Positions 34,089 to 43,378 are shown, counted from the stretch's first letter. The stretch: 47,088 nt of DNA from Neisseria sp. (GCA_030538415.1 JAUNTY010000018.1:1-47088); one strand, 5' to 3'. Program-made: numbers and translations. Notes: generated by a model not told the origin, from the letters alone.

Positions 34089-34285
34089 TAATTTGCTGGA
34101 TTATACTGAATTCGCAAGGGCTTTCCAATCTTTAATGCCTGCTTTGCCTCAAATTATCGTGGGGCTGTCGTGCAAAATATGTGTAAAAGGCCGTCTGAAA
34201 AGGATTTTCGGGGTGTAGTGGGGTGTATGTCTGCTGCAAAAAGTTTTGCTTATTTGGCCTTTTTGGGTTAATCTTACGCCCCGAT

Positions 34286-34361
34286 GCACCCATAGCTCAG
34301 TTGGAAGAGCGTCAGTTTCCGAAGCTGGAGGTCACAGGTTCGATCCCTGTTGGGTGCGCCA
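34286..34361 (+). tRNA. tRNA-Arg (anticodon CCG)
   Basis: A 76-base tRNA folding with acceptor GCACCCA/TGGGTGC, D-arm GCTC/GAGC, anticodon stem TCAGT/GCTGG, loop TTCCGAA with anticodon CCG, T-arm ACAGG/CCTGT with TTCGATC, discriminator G and an encoded CCA end. It reads the CGG codon. It stands alone and is followed by a rho-independent terminator. Confidence 0.95.
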
Positions 34362-34402
34362 GATTCAGATTGCATTTCGGCTGAAATGCAATGCGGATAT
34401 TG

Positions 34403-34440
34403 AAAAAGGGCGGCATGTTTTCCGACATGTTGCCCTTTTT
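34403..34440 (+). terminator. Rho-independent terminator after tRNA-Arg
   Basis: AAAAAGGGCGGCATGT and ACATGTTGCCCTTTTT form a 16-pair stem (one G-T pair) with a TTTCCG loop and a T run. Confidence 0.85.
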
Positions 34441-34537
34441 GCCGCATAGTTGTCCAGATTGTGAACGATTTTTTTGATAAAAATCAGGTGTTAGACGGAT
34501 AATGAAATTTTTTTGTTAAAAACTGAAAGGTTTTGTC

Positions 34538-34566
34538 TTGCCTGAACAGGGGGTTTGCGTTATTGT
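34538..34566 (+). promoter_or_regulatory. Probable sigma-70 promoter for ilvIH
   Basis: TTGCCT (34538-34543), 17 bases, then TATTGT (34561-34566). Transcription from here would give a leader of about 170 bases before the ilvI start. Confidence 0.5.
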
Positions 34567-34632
34567 GTAGCTCCCTTATTTCATAACTCTCAAGCGTCTA
34601 AATCAATTGACTGGGTTGCTTGGTTGTCGCCG

Positions 34633-34676
34633 GATTTCTGCAGTGCGCGTACCCTAAACCGCTGCTTGCAGAAATC
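34633..34676 (+). promoter_or_regulatory. Leader stem-loop upstream of ilvI
   Basis: GATTTCTGCA (34633-34642) pairs perfectly with TGCAGAAATC (34667-34676) around a 24-base loop, in the predicted ilvI leader. There is no convincing leader peptide rich in Ile/Val/Leu codons and no terminator T run. It may be an RNA control element of a type other than classical attenuation. Confidence 0.4.
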
Positions 34677-34743
34677 GCATTACAGGTGCGGTGGCGAGGC
34701 CGGTGGCTCCTATTGGTCTACACGTTATACAAAAGAGGTTGCC

Positions 34744-36525
34744 ATGCAATTATCAGGTGCACAAATCCTTGTGCAAAGTCTCAAGGCCGAGGGCGTTGAA
34801 TACGTGTTCGGTTATCCCGGCGGCGCAGTTCTCGAAATTTACGATGCGCTTTTCCAATTAAACAAATTCAAGCATATCTTGGTGCGTCACGAGCAGGCTG
34901 CCGTACATGCTGCCGATGCCTACGCGCGCACCAGCGGCCAGGTAGGCGTGGCGCTGGTGACTTCCGGCCCCGGCGCCACCAATGCCATCACCGGCATTGC
35001 CACGGCTTATGCCGATTCGATTCCGATGGTGGTGATTTCGGGTCAGGTGGGCACGCCTGCCATCGGCACCGACGCGTTTCAGGAAATCGATATGGTGGGC
35101 GTGTCGCGCCCGTGTGTGAAACACAATTTCTTGGTCACCAGCATCCACGAGTTGACCGATACCGTCAAAAAAGCGTTCCAGATTGCCAAAACCGGCCGCC
35201 CGGGTCCTGTGGTGGTGGATATCGCCAAAGATGTGACTCAGGCAATGGCGAAATTCAGCTATCCGCAGGAAGATATCTTTATCCGCTCCTACCAGCCGGT
35301 GACGCAGGGTCATACCGGCCAAATCAAAAAAGCCATCCAGATGCTGGCGGCAGCCAAGCGCCCGCTGATTTATTTCGGCGGCGGCGTGGTGTTGAGCAAC
35401 GCATCGCAAGAGCTGACCGAATTCGTGCAGCTTACCGGCGCGCCGTGCACCGGCACGCTGATGGGCTTGGGTGCGTATCCCTCGTCGCACAAACAATACC
35501 TCGGCATGCTCGGCATGCACGGCACTTACGAAGCCAACCTGGCCATGCACAATGCCGACGTGGTGGTGGCCATCGGCGCGCGCTTCGACGACCGCGTGGT
35601 ATCGGTGCCGGCGAAATTTACTGAACAGCCGAAAAAAGTGATTCACATCGACATCGATCCTTCCAGCATCTCCAAACGCGTGAAAGCAGATGTGCCGATT
35701 GTCGGCGATGTGAAACATGTATTGCAGGAAATGATCGGCATTTGGAAAAAGCAGGAATTGTCGTTCAACGAAGGCATGCTCGGCAAATGGTGGCAAACGC
35801 TGGAAAATTGGCGCAGCCGCGACTGCCTGCGCATTCCGCAAGCCGAAGGCGACATCATTCTGCCGCAATACGTGGTCAAAACTCTGGCCGAACTCACCAA
35901 CAACGATGCCATCATCACGTCAGACGTGGGGCAGCACCAGATGTTTGCCGCGCAATATTATCCATTTGAACGCCCGCGCCAATGGCTCAATTCGGGCGGC
36001 CTCGGCACCATGGGTGTCGGCCTGCCGTATGCGATGGGCGCTTATCTCGCCGACCCGAGCAAAGACGTGTGCTGCATCACCGGCGAAGGTTCGATTCAGA
36101 TGAATATCCAGGAGCTTTCCACCTGCTTCCAATACAAGCTGCCGATTAAAACCATCTGCCTCAACAACGGCTATTTGGGCATGGTACGTCAATGGCAGGA
36201 GCTTTATTACAGCAACCGCGAATCGGAAACTTATTTCGACTCCTTGCCCGATTTCGTGAAGCTGGCCGAAGCTTACGGCCACGTGGGCATGCGCATCGAA
36301 AAGGCTTCTGATGTGGAAGGCGCGCTGCGCGAAGCGCTGGCGATGAAAGACCGCTGTGTCTTCATGGATTTCATCACCGACAAGAAACAAAACGTGTTCC
36401 CGATGGTGGGCAACGGCAAAGGCCTCGACGAGATGGTGTTGCCGCCGCATATGCGCGAAACCCCGCAAGACAGCGACGTCAACGATGTCAACGACCGCGA
36501 TTACGACACAAGGAGCGTGCCATGA
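34744..36525 (+). CDS. ilvI: Acetolactate synthase large (catalytic) subunit
   Basis: A 593-residue thiamine-diphosphate and FAD enzyme starting branched-chain amino acid synthesis by condensing pyruvate with pyruvate or 2-ketobutyrate. I use the ATG at 34744 (MQLSGAQILVQSLKAEG), preceded by AAGAGG; the longer frame upstream is leader. Visible landmarks are the catalytic Glu in VRHEQAAVHAADAYAR (about residue 47), the FAD region GLGAYP...LGMLGMHGTYEAN, and the ThDP motif GEGSIQMNIQELSTC...NNGYLGMVRQW at about 444-485. It overlaps ilvH by 4 bases (ATGA), so the catalytic and regulatory subunits are translationally coupled. Confidence 0.95.
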   Translation: MQLSGAQILVQSLKAEGVEYVFGYPGGAVLEIYDALFQLNKFKHILVRHEQAAVHAADAYARTSGQVGVALVTSGPGATNAITGIATAYADSIPMVVISGQVGTPAIGTDAFQEIDMVGVSRPCVKHNFLVTSIHELTDTVKKAFQIAKTGRPGPVVVDIAKDVTQAMAKFSYPQEDIFIRSYQPVTQGHTGQIKKAIQMLAAAKRPLIYFGGGVVLSNASQELTEFVQLTGAPCTGTLMGLGAYPSSHKQYLGMLGMHGTYEANLAMHNADVVVAIGARFDDRVVSVPAKFTEQPKKVIHIDIDPSSISKRVKADVPIVGDVKHVLQEMIGIWKKQELSFNEGMLGKWWQTLENWRSRDCLRIPQAEGDIILPQYVVKTLAELTNNDAIITSDVGQHQMFAAQYYPFERPRQWLNSGGLGTMGVGLPYAMGAYLADPSKDVCCITGEGSIQMNIQELSTCFQYKLPIKTICLNNGYLGMVRQWQELYYSNRESETYFDSLPDFVKLAEAYGHVGMRIEKASDVEGALREALAMKDRCVFMDFITDKKQNVFPMVGNGKGLDEMVLPPHMRETPQDSDVNDVNDRDYDTRSVP

Positions 36526-37013
36526 GACACATCTTGTCCATCCTGATGGAAAACGAATCGGGCGCGATGAGCCGCGTGGTAGGCCTTTTTTCCGCCCGCG
36601 ATTACAACATTGACTCGCTCTCCGTAGCCGCCACCGAGGATAAAACCCTCTCGCGCATGACCATTGTCACCCACGGCGACGATGCGGTGCTCGAGCAAAT
36701 CACCAAGCAGCTCAACAAGCTGATTGAAGTGGTTAAAGTGGTGGATTTGAACGAGAGCCGCTTTGTCGAGCGCGAAATGATGCTGGTGAAAATCCGTGCG
36801 GTAGGTAAAGATCGCGACGAAATGCTGCGCCTGGCCGAGATTTATCGCGGCCGTGTGGTGGATGTGACCGACAAGAGCTACACCATCGAAGTCACCGGCA
36901 CCAGCGACAAGCTCGATTCTTTCCTCGAAACTGTCAGCAAACCGCTGATTTTGGAAACCGTGCGCACCGGCGCAGCAGGCATCGGCCGCGGCGAACGGAT
37001 TCTGAAAATCTGA
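36522..37013 (+). CDS. ilvH: Acetolactate synthase small (regulatory) subunit
   Basis: A 163-residue partner of IlvI that raises its activity and confers valine feedback inhibition. The N-terminal ACT domain is at residues ~3-77, beginning HILSILMENESGAMSRVVGL, with the valine-site consensus NESGALxR seen as NESGAMSR. The C-terminal half (VEREMMLVKIRAVGKDR..., YTIEVTGTSDKLDSFLE) is the second conserved domain. The length matches the E. coli enzyme. Its start overlaps the ilvI stop. A perfect inverted DUS pair follows. Confidence 0.95.
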   Translation: MRHILSILMENESGAMSRVVGLFSARDYNIDSLSVAATEDKTLSRMTIVTHGDDAVLEQITKQLNKLIEVVKVVDLNESRFVEREMMLVKIRAVGKDRDEMLRLAEIYRGRVVDVTDKSYTIEVTGTSDKLDSFLETVSKPLILETVRTGAAGIGRGERILKI

Positions 37014-37018
37014 GCAGC

Positions 37019-37050
37019 CGCTTTCAGACGGCCCAGGCCGTCTGAAAGCG
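37019..37050. terminator. Tight inverted DUS pair between ilvH and the ABM gene
   Basis: CGCTTTCAGACGGCC and GGCCGTCTGAAAGCG are separated by only two bases. It is probably a partial terminator or processing site that separates ilvIH from ilvC expression. Confidence 0.6.
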
Positions 37051-37115
37051 AAACATGTAGGCATCCGGCAGACAAGCCGGTTTTGCCTGCCCTTGATTCT
37101 GATTCGGAGGATGAC

Positions 37116-38466
<1,351 letters not shown>

Positions 38467-38488
38467 TTGCATTGCCAATGATTGAACC

Positions 38489-38522
38489 GAGGCCGTCTGA
38501 AATGTTTCAGACGGCCTTTTAT
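38489..38522 (+). terminator. DUS hairpin terminator after ilvC
   Basis: GAGGCCGTCTGAAA and TTTCAGACGGCCTTTT form a stem with a 2-base loop and T run. Confidence 0.7.
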
Positions 38523-38558
38523 TATCCGGCTTTATTTTGTAAGTAGCGGGATTAAAAT

Positions 38559-38665
38559 TATAGCCGTTCCAATTTAGTTTGATACAGCGTTGCTGCACCT
38601 TACCGTACTATCTGTACTGTTTGCGGCTCGCCGCCTTGTATCAGAATCTAATTTCTCCGACTATA
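38559..38665. repeat. Correia-type repeat with mismatched ends
   Basis: The left end is TATAGCCGTTCCAATTTAG and the right end is CTAATTTCTCCGACTATA, which belong to different end types. The core CTATCTGTACTGTTTGCGG is intact. It lies between ilvC and the aldehyde dehydrogenase leader; no gene is visible in 38467-38857. Confidence 0.75.
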
Positions 38666-38783
38666 GCAAGCCAAAAAAGCCGCGACCAAACAATAACCCC
38701 ATAAAAACAAAGTGTATGTAATAAAATATCACAGGATTCCGTCTTGAAATCCGCGCCAAATCAGTCTAAGCTGAAACTGCTTT

Positions 38784-38806
38784 TGCGGGGTGGAATACAC
38801 CCCGCA
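38784..38806 (+). promoter_or_regulatory. GC-rich hairpin in the aldehyde dehydrogenase leader
   Basis: TGCGGGGTG and CACCCCGCA pair around a GAATA loop, 52 bases upstream of the ALDH start. There is no T run after it, so it is more likely a leader structure than a terminator. Confidence 0.4.
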
Positions 38807-38857
38807 TGCCTCGATATCCGGGTAGTACGTTCACATGTAATATTAAGGAGAAACAGC

Positions 38858-40342
38858 ATGGCAAAAGATTTAAACGTGTTTGACAAAGCCTACGGCCTTT
38901 TGATCAACGGCGAATGGACCAACGGCAGCAAAGGCGAAACCCTCACCTCTTACAACCCCTCCAACAACGAGCCGCTGGCAACGTTTATTGACGCAACCAA
39001 CGAAGATGTCGATGCTGCCGTGGCTGCGGCACAAGAAGCATTCAAAACCTGGCGTCACACCACCGTGTACGAACGCAGCGCCATTCTCAACAAAATTGCA
39101 GACGCTATCGAAGAACACGCCGAAGAGTTGGCGCTGCAGGAAACCCTCGACAACGGCAAACCGATTCGCGAAACCCGCGCCGCCGATATTCCGTTGGGTG
39201 CAGAGCATTTCCGCTACTTTGCCGGCGTGATTCTGGCCGAAGAGGGCAGCGTCAACGAAATCTACAACGAAGACATCTCCATTGTAGTGCGCGAGCCCAT
39301 CGGCGTGGTCGGCCAGATTATCCCATGGAATTTCCCCTTCCTGATGGCCGCCTGGAAAATCGCCCCCGCATTGGCCGCAGGCTGCACCGTGGTGATTCAC
39401 CCCTCGTCCAGCACCTCGCTGAGCCTGCTTTCATTCGCCCAGAAAATCAACCATCTGCTGCCCAAAGGCGTGTTGAACGTGATTACCGGCCGCGGCTCCA
39501 AATCCGGCGAATACATGCTGCATCATAAAGGCTTCAGCAAGCTGGCCTTTACCGGCTCCACCGAAATCGGCCGTCATGTCGGCATCGCCGCCGCCGAAAT
39601 GCTGATTCCCGCCACCCTCGAGTTGGGTGGCAAATCGGCCAATATCTTCTTCGACGACATGCCGTTTGACAAAGCCCTCGAAGGCGCGCAAAAAGGCATC
39701 CTGTTCAACCAGGGTCAAGTGTGCTGCGCCGGTTCGCGTATTTTCGTGCAAGAAGGCATTTACGACAAATTCGTCGCCGCGCTGGCCGACGAGTTCAAGA
39801 AAGTCAAAGTCGGCCTGCCGTGGGAAGACGACACCCAAATGGGCGCGCAGGTCAACGCCGGCCAGATGGACACCATCACCAAATATGTGAAAATCGGCGA
39901 GCAGGAAGGCGCGCGCATCATCACCGGCGGCAAACGTGCCGACAGCGGTGATTTGGGCAAGGGCGAATTCTTCGAACCGACCCTGATTGCAGCCAAGAGC
40001 AACGATGACCGCATCGCCCAGGAAGAAATCTTCGGCCCGGTGGCCACCGTGATTAAATTCAAAACCGAAGAAGAAGTAATCGCCATGGCCAACGACAGCG
40101 AATACGGCCTCGGCGGCGCAGTATGGACGCTCAACATCAACCGCGCCCTGCGTGTGGCCAAAGCGGTGGAAACCGGCCGCATGTGGGTAAACTGCTACAA
40201 CCGCCTGCCCGCAGGCGCACCGTTCGGCGGCTACAAAACCTCCGGTATCGGTCGCGAAAACCACAAAATGATGCTGGCAGCCTACACGCAGGTGAAAAAC
40301 ATCTACATCAGCATGCGCGAAGAGCGCGAAGGCATGTATTGA
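38858..40342 (+). CDS. Aldehyde dehydrogenase (NAD(P)+)
   Basis: A 494-residue tetrameric-type aldehyde dehydrogenase. I use the ATG at 38858, 8 bases after AAGGAG. The catalytic Glu is in TLELGGKSANIFF (about residue 257) and the nucleophile Cys in FNQGQVCCAGSRIF (about 291). The motif IGVVGQIIPWNFPFLMAAWK (about 150-169) and the C-terminal APFGGYKTSGIGREN are standard. It is closest by motif to the AldB/ExaC group acting on acetaldehyde or other short aldehydes. The NAD-adenosine lysine of most family members is replaced: the sequence reads VVIHPSSSTS where VVxKPS is usual. A strong terminator follows. Confidence 0.9.
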   Translation: MAKDLNVFDKAYGLLINGEWTNGSKGETLTSYNPSNNEPLATFIDATNEDVDAAVAAAQEAFKTWRHTTVYERSAILNKIADAIEEHAEELALQETLDNGKPIRETRAADIPLGAEHFRYFAGVILAEEGSVNEIYNEDISIVVREPIGVVGQIIPWNFPFLMAAWKIAPALAAGCTVVIHPSSSTSLSLLSFAQKINHLLPKGVLNVITGRGSKSGEYMLHHKGFSKLAFTGSTEIGRHVGIAAAEMLIPATLELGGKSANIFFDDMPFDKALEGAQKGILFNQGQVCCAGSRIFVQEGIYDKFVAALADEFKKVKVGLPWEDDTQMGAQVNAGQMDTITKYVKIGEQEGARIITGGKRADSGDLGKGEFFEPTLIAAKSNDDRIAQEEIFGPVATVIKFKTEEEVIAMANDSEYGLGGAVWTLNINRALRVAKAVETGRMWVNCYNRLPAGAPFGGYKTSGIGRENHKMMLAAYTQVKNIYISMREEREGMY

Positions 40343-40370
40343 TAAATGTTTTATGTCGGCATAACCCGAT

Positions 40371-40397
40371 AAAAGCAGGCTTCGGCCTGCTTTTTTT
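40371..40397 (+). terminator. Rho-independent terminator after the aldehyde dehydrogenase gene
   Basis: AAAAGCAGGC-TTCG-GCCTGCTTTTTTT: a 10-bp stem, a stable TTCG tetraloop and a T run. Confidence 0.9.
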
Positions 40398-40472
40398 GCG
40401 GCCTCAGCGTCTGACAAGCGGCACGAAACCGTCAGGCAGAACGACAGACGCATCAGGCATATTTTTACTGTA

Positions 40473-40635
40473 TATAGAGGGAAAACTTAATTCCTACTAC
40501 GGCGTTGCTTCGCCTAGCCGTACTAGCTGTACTGTCTGCGGCTTGCTGCCTTGTATTAGAAATTAAGTTTTCCCACTATATCTGTACTGTCTGAGGCTTG
40601 CCGCCTTGTATTAAATATTAAGTTTAACCACTATA
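40473..40635. repeat. Correia-type repeat plus duplicated right half
   Basis: The left end is TATAGAGGGAAAACTTAA and the right end TTAAGTTTTCCCACTATA is at 40580. A second core half and right end (TTAAGTTTAACCACTATA) runs to 40635. The 40343-41263 gap is filled by this, the next elements and the lipoprotein promoter; no gene is visible. Confidence 0.75.
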
Positions 40636-40636
40636 T

Positions 40637-40794
40637 AACCTGGGTTCGGGATAAAACCAAACGCATAGATGAGCAAAAACCTTTGGAAATTCAGCAAACT
40701 GTTCTCTCCTCGTCCCTTGCGAGGATAAACGGGAGAGGGAACAAATTGCTGAAATTTCAACAATTACTCAAAATAATTATCCCAAATCCACGTT
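40637..40794. mobile_element. Uninterrupted copy of a ~150-bp inverted-repeat element
   Basis: It begins AACCTGGGTTCGGGATAA and ends TTATCCCAAATCCACGTT, forming imperfect 18-base terminal inverted repeats. The interior (GGAAATTCAGCAAACTGT, TTGCTGAAATTTCAACAATTACTCAAAAT) matches 43021-43152. It is non-coding and directly abuts the preceding CREE. It is the empty-site reference for the interrupted copy at 43001. Confidence 0.7.
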
Positions 40795-40826
40795 GGTGAA
40801 ACCCCTGTAAAAGCAGGCCATTGCCA

Positions 40827-40946
40827 CGTCATTCCGGCGCAGGCCGGAATCTGCTTTTCCGTTCGGGTAATATTATTCAAACAATATGTTGCAGAAGTTT
40901 GGCTATGGATTTCAGGCGGCGTAGCGGACTGACGAAGCCGATGACG
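40827..40946. repeat. dRS3-like repeat region
   Basis: TCATTCCGGCGCAGGCCGGAATC is the same inverted repeat as at 1695 and 1770. It is followed about 65 bases later by GGCGTAGCGGACTGACGAAG, also seen near the window start (GCGTAGCGGACTTGCGAAG). It appears to be a mobile repeat family member. Confidence 0.55.
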
Positions 40947-40984
40947 GTAGTTGTCGTTTTTCAAACATGGCAATCTCTGACATA

Positions 40985-41048
40985 CATAGTCAGAGAAATT
41001 AGATTCTGATATAAGGCGGGTGCCGCACAGACAATCCGGCAGTAAAAG
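40985..41048. repeat. Degraded Correia-type repeat
   Basis: ATAGTCAGAGAAATTAGATTCTGATATAAGGCGG is a recognisable left end; the rest of the core is decayed. Confidence 0.45.
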
Positions 41049-41179
41049 CCGTTTGTATGCGAAAAAGATATTTTTGCCAAGGCATTAGGCCGTCTGAAAG
41101 AACAGGAAAAGTTCAAATATTTTGGATAAATTACAGTTGAGTGTAAATTATCATGCTGTATAAATTAAACTTGCTTGTT

Positions 41180-41209
41180 TTGCCAGTGTTATTGTATTAT
41201 TTATATAAT
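41180..41209 (+). promoter_or_regulatory. Probable strong promoter of the surface lipoprotein gene
   Basis: TTGCCA (41180-41185), an 18-base spacer, then a perfect TATAAT (41204-41209), 55 bases before the lipoprotein ATG. The area is AT-rich. Confidence 0.6.
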
Positions 41210-41263
41210 TTGTATTAACAAATGTTAAACGAAAAATAACTCTATTCACTAAACGAGGTCGTC

Positions 41264-42946
41264 ATGTCTGCATCAAAAAACTCCGTCAAACACATTGCCC
41301 TTACCGTTATTTGCGCCGCCGTGCTCGCTGCCTGTGGTGGCGGAGGCGGTAGCGGAGGAAATTCTCTCGATACTGATTTGGTAGGGAATGCCACAGCTGC
41401 GCGGCAAGTGATGAACCAGATTGAAGCGCTTGATGCAGCAGCGGATTTGGAAGCCGATGATACAGCAGCAGTTGCCGCGGCAACGCAGGCTTACAATGCC
41501 CTGAGCAGCGACCAGAAGGCGTTGGTGAGCGTGGCAAACCGAACCAAGCTGGAAGAGGCTTTGGAAGCAGTAAAAGCCAATGCTGCCGCCGCCGCCGCTG
41601 TGACCGCCGCCGTAAACGCCCTGCCTGCGGCGGCAGATATTGATACGGCTGCCGAAGAAGCGCAGGTTGCCGCTGCGCAAAACGCTTATGATGCGCTGAG
41701 CGACAATCAGAAAACCTGGGTGAGCAGCGCCACCGAAAGCAAGCTGGCAGCGGTATCCGGCGGTGTGATGGCAGACAACGACAGCCTTACCCCGTTGAAC
41801 CTGCCCACGCCGCTGCACACTTCCTTTATCTCTTCTACTACAGCGCAACAACACAACCCGCATATGCAGCTGCGCGTAGTGGATGGCCAACCTGCATTAG
41901 TGGATACCCAAATCGGCCTGATTCGCAGCCTGGTATTGAACAAAAATGACCAAGTGGTGATTGACGGTGCAGTATTGACCAATGCGGCCAGCCCCGGAGC
42001 AAGTGGCAGTGGTGCTACTGAAGTGCAATATTTAAGTCCGAATTCGGCCATCACCAAAGCCAGCTCGGCAGGTACTACTCAAGAAGATATCAGTGCCATG
42101 GTGGGTGAGAAGCGTGGCGTGTATTCCAATGTAAAAACGTCACTGGATGAAGATATCGTAGCGACTTTCAATGCTTTGGAGGAGGCGCGGAAAGTGGTGG
42201 CCGATCCGGAATCGGATTTGGAGCAAATCAATGAAGCCAAAGCGGAAATCGCTAAGCTGGAGCCGATTTACAATACGGATATGGCACGTCGCGTGCGAAT
42301 GGAAGGTCAAGTCAATACTGTTCTGGACAACCTTGCCTACATCAAAAAAGACAAAAACGGCTTGATGTTTGATAAAGCTTTTGACGGAGTGTATGTCATC
42401 CAGTTTGAAAACGGCACCCAGGTTGTGATGCATGACCCTGCCGCTGCCGGTTGGACTTACCAGACATTCGCCCATTATACAGACCCGGTGAACGGCATTC
42501 TGCACGGTTACCAAAGCCTCGGTGACGAAACCACGGTAGCGCAGATGCCCGCCAGCGGCACCGCCACCTATAAAGGCATTACCACCGCTTATCTGGATAG
42601 CAAAACAGCAACCCGTCAGGTAACGGCCAATGTTGAAGCTGTGGCCGATTTCGCCAAAAAAGGCGTGCGTTTTGCCACCAGTGGTTCGCAAATTCATACC
42701 TTGAACAACAATGTGCGCACTTCGGTGGCGGCGGCCAATCTGGACATGAAAGGCACGGCTTCTTGGCGTGCGGGTGAAAACGCGTTTAAAGGCGATGTTG
42801 CCACTGCCGACAAAGCCATGAGCGGCACTTTCAACGGTAAATTCTATGGCGGCGCATCCGTGGCCGAAATCGGCGGCACCTACGGCCTGAAAAACCAGGC
42901 CAACACCGAGCAGCTGATTGGCGGCTATGGTGCCAAACGCCAGTAA
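41264..42946 (+). CDS. Predicted Slam-dependent surface lipoprotein with two helical repeats and a TbpB-like C-terminus
   Basis: A 560-residue lipoprotein. The signal ends in the lipobox LAAC (acylated Cys24) and is followed by GGGGGSGG, a flexible tether common in neisserial surface lipoproteins. Residues ~46-104 and ~109-165 are two tandem Ala-rich helical repeats sharing AYNALSSDQKALVS / AYDALSDNQKTWVS. A unique middle region (~170-380) includes a charged helical segment near 300-345. The C-terminus (~490-560) is beta-rich and Gly-rich and ends AEIGGTYG...LIGGYGAKRQ, resembling the final barrel of TbpB-like proteins that Slam translocates. The slam gene is the next gene downstream. A DUS hairpin follows. 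The ligand is unknown; a host protein or haem carrier is inference. Confidence 0.8.
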   Translation: MSASKNSVKHIALTVICAAVLAACGGGGGSGGNSLDTDLVGNATAARQVMNQIEALDAAADLEADDTAAVAAATQAYNALSSDQKALVSVANRTKLEEALEAVKANAAAAAAVTAAVNALPAAADIDTAAEEAQVAAAQNAYDALSDNQKTWVSSATESKLAAVSGGVMADNDSLTPLNLPTPLHTSFISSTTAQQHNPHMQLRVVDGQPALVDTQIGLIRSLVLNKNDQVVIDGAVLTNAASPGASGSGATEVQYLSPNSAITKASSAGTTQEDISAMVGEKRGVYSNVKTSLDEDIVATFNALEEARKVVADPESDLEQINEAKAEIAKLEPIYNTDMARRVRMEGQVNTVLDNLAYIKKDKNGLMFDKAFDGVYVIQFENGTQVVMHDPAAAGWTYQTFAHYTDPVNGILHGYQSLGDETTVAQMPASGTATYKGITTAYLDSKTATRQVTANVEAVADFAKKGVRFATSGSQIHTLNNNVRTSVAAANLDMKGTASWRAGENAFKGDVATADKAMSGTFNGKFYGGASVAEIGGTYGLKNQANTEQLIGGYGAKRQ

Positions 42947-42960
42947 TCTGCTGTTATGAA

Positions 42961-42991
42961 CAGGCCGTCTGAAAAGTTTTCAGACGGCCTG
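42961..42991 (+). terminator. DUS hairpin after the surface lipoprotein gene
   Basis: CAGGCCGTCTGAAAA and TTTTCAGACGGCCTG form a 15-bp stem with a single-base loop, 14 bases after the stop. Confidence 0.65.
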
Positions 42992-43000
42992 TTGTTATCA

Positions 43001-43378
43001 AACGTGAGTTTGGGATAAGGCAAATGCATAGATAATGCAGAAACCTGTGGAGATTCAGCAATCTGTCCTCTCTCTCGCTTGTCGTCTCAGGGGGTGAATA
43101 GAGAACAAGTGGGAGGGAGCAAGTTGCTGAAATTCCAACAATTACTCAAAATATAGTCGCTCCAATTTAGATTGATACAGCGTTGCTACGCCTTGCTGTA
43201 CTATAGTGGAAAAACTTACTCTACTACAAGGCAGCAAGCCGCAGACAGTACAAGTAGTACGGCCAGGCGCAGCAACGCGGTAGTAGAGTAAGTTTTTTCA
43301 CTATGACTGTACTGTCTGCGGCTTGCTGCCTTGTCTCAATCTAAATTGAAACGACTATACTTATCCCGAACTCACGTT
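43001..43378. mobile_element. Interrupted copy of the AACGTGAG element, with CREE nested inside CREE
   Basis: The outer ends AACGTGAGTTTGGGATAAG (43001) and CTTATCCCGAACTCACGTT (to 43378) are inverted repeats, and ATCA lies on both flanks as a possible target duplication. A CREE (43152-43359) sits in the position equivalent to AAAATA|TTATCCC of the intact copy at 40637-40794. It carries a second CREE (43202-43304) in the TA of its own core. No gene lies in 42947-43407. Confidence 0.75.
43202..43304 (-). repeat. Inner Correia-type repeat (nested)
   Basis: The ends TAGTGGAAAAACTTACTCTACTAC and GTAGTAGAGTAAGTTTTTTCACTA (each described in its two halves by position) match in 23 of 24 positions. 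The inner core CCGCAGACAGTACAAGTAGT is in the opposite orientation to the outer element. Confidence 0.75.

Noticed and set aside
34555-34743. Possible ilv leader peptide or longer IlvI
   Set aside because: The frame opens with TTG, is not enriched in Ile, Val or Leu codons and lacks a ribosome site. I treat the region as an untranslated leader.
41140-41170. Fur box upstream of the surface lipoprotein
   Set aside because: AAATTATCATGCTGTATAA resembles part of a Fur site but matches too few positions to call.
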